64,000 nucleotides of DNA from an uncultured Collinsella sp. (GTDB lineage Bacteria > Actinomycetota > Coriobacteriia > Coriobacteriales > Coriobacteriaceae): assembly GCA_958427145.1 (NCBI GenBank), contig CAUAAZ010000009.1:1-64000 (forward strand), given 5' to 3'. This document shows positions 33,977 through 42,342 of the stretch, in pieces (the first letter of the stretch is position 1; each line of letters starts with the position of its first letter). Both the position numbers and the translations under genes were made by a program. The notes under the pieces are model-generated. The model was not told the DNA's origin. It saw only the letters and a program-made list of their open reading frames with translations, and searched no databases.

Positions 33977-34510
33977 ATGTTGAAGAAAACCCTCGCCTTC
34001 GCCCTGTCGGCGGCGCTTTTCGCTTTCTCGCTCGCCGGCTGCGGCGGAAATTCAGTCGACAGCGCAAAGGCAAGCGATGCCGATTCCCAGGAAAAGACCG
34101 AACAGGCGGCCGATGCGCCCGAGGGCGCAAGCGCTGCCCCCATAACCGCCGACAAGGTGGCCGACGGCACCTATCCGATCACCGTAGATTCCAGCTCGAA
34201 CATGTTCAGGATTGTGGACGCACAGCTCATCGTGGAAAACGGCTCCATGCACTGCGTGATGACACTTTCCGGCACGGGCTACGGCAAGCTCTTCATGGGC
34301 ACGGGCGACGAGGCTGCCGCCGCAAGCGAGGCCGACTTCATCCCCTATGTGGAAAATGCGGAAGGCAAGTACACCTACGACGTGCCCGTTGATGCGCTCG
34401 ACGAGGACACCGCCTGCGCCGCGTGGAGCATTAAAAGGGAGCGGTGGTACGACCGCACGCTCGTATTCGAATCCGCCGGCGTCGATCTGCGCGCCGACGC
34501 ACTGAAGTAA
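33977..34510 (+). CDS. Small exported lipoprotein of unknown function, possible tetrapyrrole-binding domain
   Basis: The 177-residue protein has a signal peptide and lipobox (FSLAGC, Cys22), followed by a Ser/Ala/Glu-rich linker to about residue 55. A compact beta-rich domain of about 110 residues follows. Visible landmarks are DGTYPITVDSSSNMF, CVMTLSGTGYGKLFMGTG and a C-terminal WYDRTLVFES. The general pattern recalls NEAT-type haem-binding domains and the N-terminal domain of the next protein, but I cannot assign a named family with confidence. A GAAAGGA site lies before the ATG at 33977. Its place between CbiK and a BtuF-type receptor, under a B12 riboswitch, suggests a role in binding corrinoids or their precursors at the cell surface. 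Confidence 0.7.
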   Translation: MLKKTLAFALSAALFAFSLAGCGGNSVDSAKASDADSQEKTEQAADAPEGASAAPITADKVADGTYPITVDSSSNMFRIVDAQLIVENGSMHCVMTLSGTGYGKLFMGTGDEAAAASEADFIPYVENAEGKYTYDVPVDALDEDTACAAWSIKRERWYDRTLVFESAGVDLRADALK

Positions 34511-34514
34511 CGCC

Positions 34515-36086
34515 ATGCGGTCGATTCTTCCCAAGGGGGAAAACAGGAAGCGCCGCAGCATCGCGGCGCGCGCGATCGCCTGCGTTCTCGTCGCCCTGCT
34601 CGCGCTTCCCTTCGCGGGGTGCAGTGCGAGCCCGAACGCGACCGGTGGCACGGCAGGCTCTCAGGAATACACTGTGAGCGTCTCGCTCTCCGGTGGGTCA
34701 GGGCGCGCAAGCATCGCCTCACCCACCACAATTGTGAAGGATGGCGACACCTACACCGCGACCATCACCTGGTCGAGTTCGAACTACGACAAAATGACCG
34801 TCAACGGCGTGGACTACGCGCCCGTAAACGACGGCGGCAACTCCACGTTCGAGATACCCGTCACACTCGACGAGGACATCGCCGTGTCGGCCGAGACCGT
34901 CGCCATGTCGACGCCGCACACCATCGACTACACGCTCCACTTCGACTCATCCACCATGAAGGAGAAATCGGGCAACGATGCAAGCGGCGGCTCCCCTGCG
35001 GGAACGGCTTCAAGCGCCGCGGCCGACTTCCACAACGCCGATTTGGGCTGCGGCTGGGAGCCGACGGGGGCGCTTCAGCTTGAATACGCCAAGCACTTCA
35101 CTGTCGACGAGTACGAAGGCGGCCTGCGGCTTATCTGCATTTCGAACGGGGAGCGCTTCCTCGTGGTGCCGCAAGATGCGAAGGTACCTGATGGGTTGAG
35201 CTCCGACATCGCGGTCATAAGGCGCCCCGCCGACAAGGTGTACCTCGTGTCGTCGGCGACGATGTGCCTAGTCGACGCGCTCGATGCGAACGACAATATC
35301 TTAATGTCGGGCACGAAGGCCGACGATTGCTCGGTCGCAGGCTTCAAAAGCGCGCTCGAACGTGGGGCGATCGCCTACGGCGGCAAGTACAGCGCGCCCG
35401 ATTACGAGCGAATATCGGCCTCGGGCTGCACGCTCGCCATCGAGAACACCATGATCAACCACACGCCCGATGTGAAGGATAAGCTGCAGAAGCTCGGGCT
35501 CGTCGTGCTCACCGAACAGTCGTCGAGCGAGCCCGAAGCACTCGGGCGCGTCGAGTGGATTAAGCTTTTCGGCGTCCTGTTCGACAAGGAAGACGAGGCC
35601 ACGCACCTGTTCAACGAGCAGAAGGCCCGCGTCGAGCAAACGTCGGGGCTCGCGTCGTCAGACAAAACCGTGGCGTATTTCTACATTAACTCGAACGGGG
35701 CCGCCGTCACGCGGCGGGCGGGCGACTACGTGGCGCAGATGATCGAGCTTGCAGGCGGCAGCTACGCGCTCGATGACGCGCAGACGGCGTCGACGTCAGG
35801 TTCGTCAGTAACGCTCGAAATGGAGCGCTTCTACGCGACGGCGAAGGATGCCGACATCATCGTCTACAACGGCACCATCGACGAATCGGTTGCCACCTTG
35901 AACGACTTCGTAGGCAAAAACGCGCTATTGTCGCAGTTCAAAGCCGTGAAGAACGGCAACGTCTGGGTCACAAGCGCCGACATGTACCAGCAGATGACTT
36001 CTACCGCCGACATTATCGACGAGCTGCACGGGGCGTTCGCCGGCGATGACGCGAGCGACTTCCATTATCTGAGGAAGCTCGGCTAG
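34515..36086 (+). CDS. btuF: Corrinoid-type ABC transporter substrate-binding lipoprotein with extra N-terminal domain
   Basis: Surface receptor of a B12/iron-complex importer. The 523-residue protein has a signal and lipobox (LPFAGC, Cys36). Residues about 50-150 form an extra domain (YTVSVSLSGGSG, then WSSSNYDKMTVNGVDYAP and TIDYTLHF) that resembles the preceding lipoprotein. After a linker, residues about 175-523 match the helical-backbone metal-receptor family: DNILMSGTKADDCSV, LGLVVLTEQSSSEPEALGRVEWIKLFGVLF and NGNVWVTSADMYQQM. The gene starts four bases after the upstream stop and is followed closely by the permease. Substrate is inferred from the riboswitch and neighbours; haem or siderophore cannot be excluded. 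Confidence 0.82.
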   Translation: MRSILPKGENRKRRSIAARAIACVLVALLALPFAGCSASPNATGGTAGSQEYTVSVSLSGGSGRASIASPTTIVKDGDTYTATITWSSSNYDKMTVNGVDYAPVNDGGNSTFEIPVTLDEDIAVSAETVAMSTPHTIDYTLHFDSSTMKEKSGNDASGGSPAGTASSAAADFHNADLGCGWEPTGALQLEYAKHFTVDEYEGGLRLICISNGERFLVVPQDAKVPDGLSSDIAVIRRPADKVYLVSSATMCLVDALDANDNILMSGTKADDCSVAGFKSALERGAIAYGGKYSAPDYERISASGCTLAIENTMINHTPDVKDKLQKLGLVVLTEQSSSEPEALGRVEWIKLFGVLFDKEDEATHLFNEQKARVEQTSGLASSDKTVAYFYINSNGAAVTRRAGDYVAQMIELAGGSYALDDAQTASTSGSSVTLEMERFYATAKDADIIVYNGTIDESVATLNDFVGKNALLSQFKAVKNGNVWVTSADMYQQMTSTADIIDELHGAFAGDDASDFHYLRKLG

Positions 36087-36090
36087 CACC

Positions 36091-37131
36091 ATGAGAAGCC
36101 GACTTTCCATGGCATACGACGAATCGGGGCGCGCCGCGCGGTGTCGCGTCGTGACGGCGCTGCTCGCTGTTGCCCTCATCGTGCTCGTCGGGACCAACCT
36201 GTGCATCGGGAGCGTGCTCGTGCCCGCAGACCACATCCCCGGCATCCTTTCGGGCGGCGCGGCCAATTCCATGGAAAGCCAGGTCATCTGGGAGATTCGC
36301 CTGCCGCGCGTGCTTTCAGCCGTGCTTCTCGGCGGGGCACTTTCGCTCTCCGGGTTCCTGCTGCAGACGTTTTTCAACAACCCCATCGCCGACCCGTTCA
36401 TCTTGGGCGTCTCCTCAGGCGCAAAGTTCGTCGTCGCGCTTACGATGATCGTACTTCTGGGCGCGAACCAGGCCATGTCCTCGCCGGCCATGGTGGCCGC
36501 AGCATTTCTGGGCTCGCTTATCACCATCGGCTTCGTGCTCCTCATAGCACGGCGCATAAGCTCTATGGCCATGCTCATCGTGGCGGGCGTCATGGTGGGA
36601 TACATCTGCTCGGCGGCGACGAACTTCCTCATCGCCTTCGCCGACGACCAGTCCATCGTGAACCTGCACAACTGGTCCTTGGGTAGCTTCTCGGGTTCGA
36701 GCTGGGACGACGTCGCGGTCATCGCGGTCGTGGTGATCACCGTGAGCGCATGCGTATTCGCGATATCGAAGCCCCTTTCCGCCTTCCAGCTGGGAGAAGC
36801 CTACGCGAAAAGCGTCGGCGTGAACGTCTCATGCTTCCGCGTGGTGCTCGTCCTTCTAGCGAGCATGCTCTCCGCCTGCGTGACCGCGTTCGCTGGTCCG
36901 GTGTCGTTCGTAGGCATCGCGGTTCCGCATCTCGTTAAGTCGGCGCTAAAGTCGTCGAAGCCCATCCGCGTGATTCCTGCGTGCTTCTTGGGAGGCGCCA
37001 TCTTCTGCGCGGGCTGCGATTTGATCGCGCGCACGCTGTTCTCCCCCGTCGAGCTTTCCATCAGCGCCGTCACCGCCATCTTCGGCGCGCCGGTGGTTAT
37101 CGCGCTCATGTTGAAGAAGCGGGTGAGGTAG
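36091..37131 (+). CDS. btuC: FecCD/BtuC-type ABC transporter permease
   Basis: Membrane subunit of the importer. The 346-residue protein has about nine or ten membrane segments. The family signatures are EIRLPRVLSAVLLGGALSLSG and FNNPIADPFILGVSSGA. In the C-terminal third are FAGPVSFVGIAVPHLVKSAL and the last segment before LKKRVR. These match the BtuC/FecC/FhuB family along the whole length. It starts four bases after the receptor gene and its stop directly abuts the ATPase start, so the three form one unit downstream of cbiK. Confidence 0.9.
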   Translation: MRSRLSMAYDESGRAARCRVVTALLAVALIVLVGTNLCIGSVLVPADHIPGILSGGAANSMESQVIWEIRLPRVLSAVLLGGALSLSGFLLQTFFNNPIADPFILGVSSGAKFVVALTMIVLLGANQAMSSPAMVAAAFLGSLITIGFVLLIARRISSMAMLIVAGVMVGYICSAATNFLIAFADDQSIVNLHNWSLGSFSGSSWDDVAVIAVVVITVSACVFAISKPLSAFQLGEAYAKSVGVNVSCFRVVLVLLASMLSACVTAFAGPVSFVGIAVPHLVKSALKSSKPIRVIPACFLGGAIFCAGCDLIARTLFSPVELSISAVTAIFGAPVVIALMLKKRVR

Positions 37132-38346
37132 ATGGGGAAATTTGTGCCGCGGCCCAAAACGCTCCGAGCGGAGTCGAACCTCGAAACCCCGGTCGAAACG
37201 CAGGCTGACGGAGCGCCGCTTTTCCGCATAAGCGACCTGTCGGCGGGCTACGACAAGAAGGTCGTAGTCGAAGGCGTCGATCTGGAGGTTCGCGCGGGCG
37301 ACGTCGTGGCGCTCATCGGGCCGAACGGCTCGGGCAAGTCGACCATCTTGAAAACCATCACACGCCATCTGGCACCGCTTGCCGGCGCGGTCGAGCTCGA
37401 CGGGCGGGAGATTTCCAGATGGAAGACGGCGGAGTTCGCAAGGAACCTTGCCGTTATGCTGACAGATCGCCCCCGGACCGAGCTCCTCACCTGCCGCGAT
37501 ATCGTAGAGGCGGGAAGGCATCCCTACACCGGGCGAATGGGTACACTCTCGCCCGACGACCATAGTCGGGTCGATGAGGCCATGAATACCGCACATGTGG
37601 AAGAGCTCGCCGAGCGCGACTTCATGCAGATAAGCGACGGGCAACGCCAGCGCGTCATGCTCGCACGCGCCATCGCGCAGGATCCGCGTGTGCTCGTGCT
37701 CGACGAGCCCACATCATATCTCGATATCCGCTACCAGATCGACCTGCTGCGAATACTTCGCCACCTTGCGAAATCGCAGAATGTGGCTGTCATCATGTCC
37801 ATCCACGAACTCGAGCTCGCGCAGAAAAGCGCCGACAAGGTGATTTGCGTGAAGGACGGCCGGGTCTTCCGCGCCGGCGCACCCGAGGACATATTCACGC
37901 GCGAGACGATTGGCGAGCTCTACGGCCTGCAACATGGCACCTTCAACGAGCGCTTCGGCAGCGTGGAAATTGGGCGCCCGCACGGCGATGCGCACACGTT
38001 CGTCATCGCCGGCGCAGGTACGGGGTCGGCTGTGTTTCGCCAGCTCATCCGGCAGGGCAAGGCGTTCTACGCGGGCGTTCTGCACGAAGGGGACATCGAC
38101 TGCGAGCTCGCGCGCGACCTGGCGACGGAATGCGTGGCCGAGCGCGCCTTCGAGCCGATCGGGGATAAAACCATAGCCCGCGCCAAAGAGCTCCTCGTCC
38201 ACTGCACGCGCCTTATCGTGTGCCCCGCCGCCTTCGGCACCATAAACGCCCGCAACACAGAGCTCGTCGAGTTCGCACGCTCGCATGGTATCGAGGTCAT
38301 GCGAGCGTGCGAAGGCGCATCGGAGGATTCCAATGGATACGCCTAG
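37132..38346 (+). CDS. btuD: BtuD-type ABC transporter ATPase with C-terminal extension
   Basis: ATPase of the importer. The 404-residue protein has a 30-residue N-terminal extension and Walker A (IGPNGSGKST). The signature is a variant, ISDGQRQRVMLARAI, where LSGGQ is usual. Walker B is VLVLDEPTSYLD and the H-loop His is in MSIHELELA. Standard BtuD-like ATPases end near residue 260; here about 140 more residues follow (from about 37924). They read as an alpha/beta domain with FVIAGAGTGSAVFRQLIRQG near its start and LIVCPAAFGTINARN near its end. I cannot name this domain. It may bind a nucleotide or a corrinoid precursor. Confidence 0.88.
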   Translation: MGKFVPRPKTLRAESNLETPVETQADGAPLFRISDLSAGYDKKVVVEGVDLEVRAGDVVALIGPNGSGKSTILKTITRHLAPLAGAVELDGREISRWKTAEFARNLAVMLTDRPRTELLTCRDIVEAGRHPYTGRMGTLSPDDHSRVDEAMNTAHVEELAERDFMQISDGQRQRVMLARAIAQDPRVLVLDEPTSYLDIRYQIDLLRILRHLAKSQNVAVIMSIHELELAQKSADKVICVKDGRVFRAGAPEDIFTRETIGELYGLQHGTFNERFGSVEIGRPHGDAHTFVIAGAGTGSAVFRQLIRQGKAFYAGVLHEGDIDCELARDLATECVAERAFEPIGDKTIARAKELLVHCTRLIVCPAAFGTINARNTELVEFARSHGIEVMRACEGASEDSNGYA

Positions 38347-38379
38347 GCGCGGTCCAAGAAATCGTCCGCATCCCCATCT

Positions 38380-38401
38380 GACACTATTTCACCGCAACTT
38401 A
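38380..38401 (+). repeat. Half copy of repeat family A at the right edge of the corrinoid block
   Basis: GACACTATTTCACCGCAACT matches the right arm of the 16346-16413 copy at 19 of 20 bases, in the same orientation. No left arm is present. It lies 33 bases after the btuD stop. Confidence 0.75.
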
Positions 38402-38534
38402 GAAGGTGTCGGTGTATAACGCTTCACCCCAAATTAAATTGATTCGTTGAATAGACACACTACAAATCTTTAGACTTCGTTTAATCCACAAGTGGGTATT
38501 ATCACACATTAAGCACACGTGAAAGGATATACCC

Positions 38535-39968
38535 ATGTCGCTTACACAGTCAGCAGAGCGTACAGCGCTCAACAAGCTCATCGATTATCTCGACGACAAC
38601 CCGCAAGAAAACATCGACAAAATCATGGACCTCGTGAACAAGCTGGTCCCCAATCGCGTATTTCCTGTACAGCGAGAGGCATTCACCAATGTCATCAAGA
38701 GCCGCGGCAATTGGTATGACCTGATTATGCGTGTGTTCAGCCTTAATCCCCAGATGCGAACCAAACTGCTTAAGACCCTCATTGTCGACGCCAACCTGCT
38801 TGCTTGGCCAGAGCAGGAAAAGAACCGCGAAAAGTACCAGTGCAACGTTCCGTGGGCCATCCTGCTCGATCCCACGAGCGCTTGCAACCTGCATTGCACG
38901 GGCTGCTGGGCCGCCGAGTACGGCTACAAGCAGAATCTCTCGTTCGAAGACATCGACTCTATCGTTACGCAGGGCAAAGAGCTCGGTACGCATATCTACA
39001 TCTATACCGGCGGCGAGCCGCTCGTCCGCAAGCACGACCTGATCAGAATTTGCGAAAAACATCAGGACTGCGTGTTTCTCTGCTTTACCAACTCCACGCT
39101 GATCGACGAGGCCTTCTGCGACGATATGATTCGCGTAGGTAATTTTGTCCCCGCCATCAGCGCCGAGGGCAATGAGCACACCACCGACGCCCGTCGCGGC
39201 GAGGGTACCTACGCAAAGATCGAGCACGCAATGAAACTCCTGCGCGAGCGCGACTTGCCATTTGGTATCTCCACCTGTTGGACCAGCGCCAATGCCGATA
39301 CGGTTGCTACCGAGGAGAACATGGACTGGATGATCGACGAGGGAGCACTCTTCTGCTGGTACTTCCACTTTATGCCGGTTGGCCGCAATGCAACCTCCGA
39401 GCTCATGCCCACGCCCGAGCAGCGCGAGCACATGTATCACTTTATCCGCGAAATGCGTGAGAAGAAGCCGCTGTTTACGCTCGACTTCCAAAACGACGGC
39501 GAGTTTGTAGGCGGATGCATCGCCGGCGGCCGCCGCTACCTGCACATCAACGCCGCCGGAGACGTGGAGCCGTGCGTGTTCATCCACTACTCAAACGCCA
39601 ACATCCACGATGTGAGCTTACTCGACGCGCTGCGCTCTCCCCTCTTTATGAAGTACTACGAAAACATGCCGTTCAACGACAACTACCTCAAACCATGCCC
39701 CATGCTCGAGAATCCCGACGTGCTGCCCAAAATGGTTGCCGAGAGTGGCGCAATGAGCACCGATCTTATCGAGAAGGAGTCACCCGAGCAGCTGCGCGAA
39801 AAGACCCAGGCTGCCGCCGAGGCATGGTCACCTGTCGCCGACCGCATCTGGAACGACTCCGACGATCCGCTATACGCCAAGCGTCACGAGGATAAGTCAC
39901 AGGGTATGGCCGATAGCGACATGCACAAGTTCGAAAAGCAGGGCCGAACGCTCAAAAACGGCGATTAA
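38535..39968 (+). CDS. Radical SAM protein of unknown substrate
   Basis: The 477-residue protein binds a 4Fe-4S cluster through CNLHCTGC (residues about 117-124) and has the GGEP-type AdoMet motif (YTGGEPLVRKHD). An N-terminal helical region of about 100 residues precedes the barrel. The C-terminal part has extra cysteines (GGCIAGGRRYLHINAAGDVEPCVFIHY, abbreviated here to GGCIAGG and DVEPC, and LKPCPMLENP), as in SPASM-type auxiliary cluster domains. A GAAAGGATATACCC leader precedes the ATG. No precursor peptide or partner enzyme is adjacent, so the reaction is unknown. It is transcribed alone, convergent with the TetR gene. Confidence 0.8.
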   Translation: MSLTQSAERTALNKLIDYLDDNPQENIDKIMDLVNKLVPNRVFPVQREAFTNVIKSRGNWYDLIMRVFSLNPQMRTKLLKTLIVDANLLAWPEQEKNREKYQCNVPWAILLDPTSACNLHCTGCWAAEYGYKQNLSFEDIDSIVTQGKELGTHIYIYTGGEPLVRKHDLIRICEKHQDCVFLCFTNSTLIDEAFCDDMIRVGNFVPAISAEGNEHTTDARRGEGTYAKIEHAMKLLRERDLPFGISTCWTSANADTVATEENMDWMIDEGALFCWYFHFMPVGRNATSELMPTPEQREHMYHFIREMREKKPLFTLDFQNDGEFVGGCIAGGRRYLHINAAGDVEPCVFIHYSNANIHDVSLLDALRSPLFMKYYENMPFNDNYLKPCPMLENPDVLPKMVAESGAMSTDLIEKESPEQLREKTQAAAEAWSPVADRIWNDSDDPLYAKRHEDKSQGMADSDMHKFEKQGRTLKNGD

Positions 39969-40001
39969 TGCTGTTCTACACGGCAAACGCTCAGAAATGA
40001 A

Positions 40002-40040
40002 GCGGAGCAGTCTCGAGGCTCATCTTCGAGGCTGCTCCGC
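40002..40040 (+). terminator. Hairpin between the radical SAM and TetR genes
   Basis: GCGGAGCAG/CTGCTCCGC with a further CTCGAG/CTTCGAG helix forms a strong stem downstream of the radical SAM stop. T-rich sequence follows only about 15 bases later. Confidence 0.55.
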
Positions 40041-40063
40041 CTTACCATCAAAACAGTTTTACT

Positions 40064-40132
40064 AAGTTGCGGTGAAATAGGGACTAGATCGGCCTTCCAA
40101 TAACCAAAACAATCCCTATTCCACCGCAACTT
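40064..40132. repeat. Intergenic repeat family A, paired copy
   Basis: The left arm AAGTTGCGGTGAAATAGGGA and the right arm TCCCTATTCCACCGCAACTT are inverted with a 29-base spacer and one mismatch. It lies between two convergent genes. Confidence 0.85.
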
Positions 40133-40156
40133 CTTTAAGTTGTTGAATTATCGATG

Positions 40157-40768
40157 CTATTCGAAGCGAGATTCCAGACTCGACAGACCGTTGAGAGTCA
40201 GGTCGTTGGCGACCTCAGAGACGCGCTCGATAGGAACCGAGCCGTCAGACAGCGCCCACGTGCGATAGATACCGATAATACCCGATAGCAAAAACGCCAA
40301 ATAGTAGTCGAACATTTCGTCCTTGAGACCTTGAGGCAGAAGATCGCGCTCGGCAATCTCGTGTTCGAGCGGCGCACGAAGACGAGCCATAAAAACATCG
40401 AGCGGAATGTTCTCGATCAGCTGGCGATTGAGCACCAAGTTGTTGCACAGTGCCTCGTTAACGGTTTTAAAGAAGGTCGCCGCCGCGCCAAGAGCGCGCT
40501 CGTTGGTGTCGCCGTCCATGGAAGCAAGCGTTTTCTCGACCGAGTCGACAATCATCTCCACCACATCGACGGCAATGGCATCGAGCAGGCCGTCAACCGT
40601 GCCAAAGTGCACGTAGAAGGTCTTGCGGTCGACATTGGCCTCGCGCGCGATGGCACTCACCGTAATGTCTGCCAGCGGCTTTTCCATGAGCAGGCGCTCG
40701 AAAGCGGAAAGGATGGCATTACGGCTGCGAACGATGCGGCGGTCAAGACGCGGTTTGCTGGTTGCCAT
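40157..40768 (-). CDS. TetR-family transcriptional regulator
   Basis: The 203-residue protein has an N-terminal helix-turn-helix: AILSAFERLLMEKPLADITVSAIAREANVDRKTFYVHFG-type sequence, with the recognition part VSAIAREANVDRKTFY. A C-terminal helical ligand-binding domain follows, like the TetR_C_8 group. An AAGGGA site lies nine bases before the ATG at 40768. It follows the flippase-like gene on the same strand after 116 bases, so it may control or share a transcript with that gene. The inducer is unknown. Confidence 0.88.
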   Translation of the reverse strand: MATSKPRLDRRIVRSRNAILSAFERLLMEKPLADITVSAIAREANVDRKTFYVHFGTVDGLLDAIAVDVVEMIVDSVEKTLASMDGDTNERALGAAATFFKTVNEALCNNLVLNRQLIENIPLDVFMARLRAPLEHEIAERDLLPQGLKDEMFDYYLAFLLSGIIGIYRTWALSDGSVPIERVSEVANDLTLNGLSSLESRFE

Positions 40769-40884
40769 GGAAGTGTCCCTTCGATATGCGAGCATTCATC
40801 AACAGATGAGAGATAATCTACGTAAGAGGATTATCCCCCATACAGCACAAATATGCCCCGCATCATGAAGAACGCACGACTGCC

Positions 40885-42192
40885 CTACTGCGACTTAGGG
40901 TGCTTCTTCTTATTGAGTGCCGACGGAGATACGCGAATACCGTCGCCTGTCTGGCGCACATAGGCTTTATGAGCCGGCTTAGCGGTCCCAGAAGCCTTCT
41001 GAGCCTGCTTCTTGGGATCAACGGTAACAGCATTCGCGGGGTGCGGCCTAGTGGGCGCAGAGGGCGTCTGAGGCGTGCGGCCGAGCTTGCGCATCACGCG
41101 ATCCCAGCGCGCATGGATGCTCTCGTTGTGGGCGCTCTTAAGGCCCAGCAGGGGCGCAGCCAAAATGGTCGGCGCAATAAACGTAATGAGGCGCCACAGC
41201 AGATAGCCAGCGGTCGAAGCCGACCCAAAGAAATGACCCAAGAACAATGCAAAGCCGCCCTCAGCGCCACCAGTTCCACCGGGCAGGGGAACCGCAGAGC
41301 TCAGCAGCTGGACAAAGGCGCTCGCGGCCATGACCGAGAAAAAGTCGACCTCGTGATGGCCAAAGGCAAGCATCAGGAAATACGGAACCAGATAGAAAAA
41401 CGCGAGCTGGAGCATGGTGATAAACACGGTGAGCAGCATGGAAGAAAAATGTCCGGCCGAAAGCTTGAACTTCTCGGAGAAGGAGTAGATCTCGCCATCG
41501 ACAAACGTGCGCCATCCCTCGATCCTTGTGGCCGAGACACCAATGCGCTCAAGCCAATTGATGATGCAATGGGCGACGCGCGTGACGGTCTTAGGCATGA
41601 GCGCGACGGCGAAGATGCCCAGCAAGATGCAGCAGTGCCCACCAAAGCTAAAGACACACAGCAGCGTCATGTCGCCATAGCGCTCGGCAAAAAACGGCAT
41701 GCGAGCAAGCAGTAGGATAGCGCCCCAGGCAACGAGGCCAAACTGATACACGATAAAGCGCGTGAACTGCGTGGCGCCAGCCTCGCCGACATTTTGGCCC
41801 GCCTTGGTCAGGCGGTAGATCTGGGCGGGAGTCGAGCCCATCATCATGGGCGTCAGGTTGCCAAAGAAAATGCCGCTCGCCTCGACCGAAATCAGGTCGC
41901 GGATGCCGACGGGTGAATATGGGTCGAGCCAGACGGCGATCGCATAGGCCACAATGCCAAAGAACAGATACATGAACATGCAAAGACACGCGACAACGAG
42001 CCATGGCGCCTGGACGCTCGACATTGCGGCCCAGAACTGCCCCATCTGCCCGGTTACCACCAGATAGACGATATAACCCACCAGCACGACGCCGATAAAG
42101 ATGGCGCCGCGGCGTGCGCTCTTATTGTCATCTCCGCCCGAGGCCTCAACCTCGACCTGGGGCTTAGACGTATGCCGAGAGGACTCCGTCAT
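40885..42192 (-). CDS. Flippase-like integral membrane protein (LPG synthase TM region / UPF0104 family)
   Basis: The 435-residue protein has about eight membrane segments, beginning GAIFIGVVLVGYIVYLVV. Family landmarks are GIFFGNLTPMMMGSTPAQIYRL near residue 130 (here the GNLTP and GSTPAQ parts) and VPLPGGTGGAEGGFALFL in the C-terminal half. The last 70 residues are a cytosolic Lys/Pro-rich tail. Relatives include the membrane half of MprF and AglD-type proteins, which move or modify lipids. The lipid is not predictable. An AGAAGGAG site precedes the ATG at 42192. Confidence 0.82.
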   Translation of the reverse strand: MTESSRHTSKPQVEVEASGGDDNKSARRGAIFIGVVLVGYIVYLVVTGQMGQFWAAMSSVQAPWLVVACLCMFMYLFFGIVAYAIAVWLDPYSPVGIRDLISVEASGIFFGNLTPMMMGSTPAQIYRLTKAGQNVGEAGATQFTRFIVYQFGLVAWGAILLLARMPFFAERYGDMTLLCVFSFGGHCCILLGIFAVALMPKTVTRVAHCIINWLERIGVSATRIEGWRTFVDGEIYSFSEKFKLSAGHFSSMLLTVFITMLQLAFFYLVPYFLMLAFGHHEVDFFSVMAASAFVQLLSSAVPLPGGTGGAEGGFALFLGHFFGSASTAGYLLWRLITFIAPTILAAPLLGLKSAHNESIHARWDRVMRKLGRTPQTPSAPTRPHPANAVTVDPKKQAQKASGTAKPAHKAYVRQTGDGIRVSPSALNKKKHPKSQ

Positions 42193-42300
42193 GAGACTCC
42201 TTCTAACAGTCAAAATATCTTGGATATTGTACCCGTAAGGGCCATAGGCAGAACGCAAAGCTCTGGTTCAAACGGGAATTGCAGACGGTTGTTTGATAAC

Positions 42301-42332
42301 AAAAAACCCAGACTTCCATGGGAAGTCCGGGT
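42301..42332 (-). terminator. Terminator of the tRNA-Glu pair
   Basis: Reading on the minus strand, ACCCGGACTTCC pairs with GGAAGTCTGGGT (one mismatch) around a CATG loop and is followed by TTTTTT. It lies just downstream of the second tRNA. Confidence 0.85.
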
Positions 42333-42342
42333 ATCAGATGCG

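Larger units (their letters stand above)
16394..38399. other. Candidate genomic island: corrinoid biosynthesis and uptake block
   Basis: A 20-base direct repeat (GACACTATTTYACCGCAACT, 19 of 20 identical) lies at 16394-16413 and 38380-38399. Everything between is corrinoid-related apart from an IS21-like remnant. G+C looks higher inside: hand counts of single 60-base lines gave 73% (line 30001) and 67% (line 22141) inside, against 57% (line 1801) and 63% (line 50041) outside. No integrase or tRNA is at either edge, so the mode of entry is unknown. The repeat may have served as a site for homologous recombination. Confidence 0.5.

Noticed and set aside
16394..38399. Calling the corrinoid block a prophage or integrative conjugative element
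   Set aside because: No integrase, relaxase, structural or replication genes are present. Only a direct repeat and an IS21-like fossil support mobility.
38405..38534. Promoter of the radical SAM gene with TATTAT at 38497-38502
   Set aside because: No acceptable minus-35 at the right distance, and several equally A+T-rich hexamers occur nearby.
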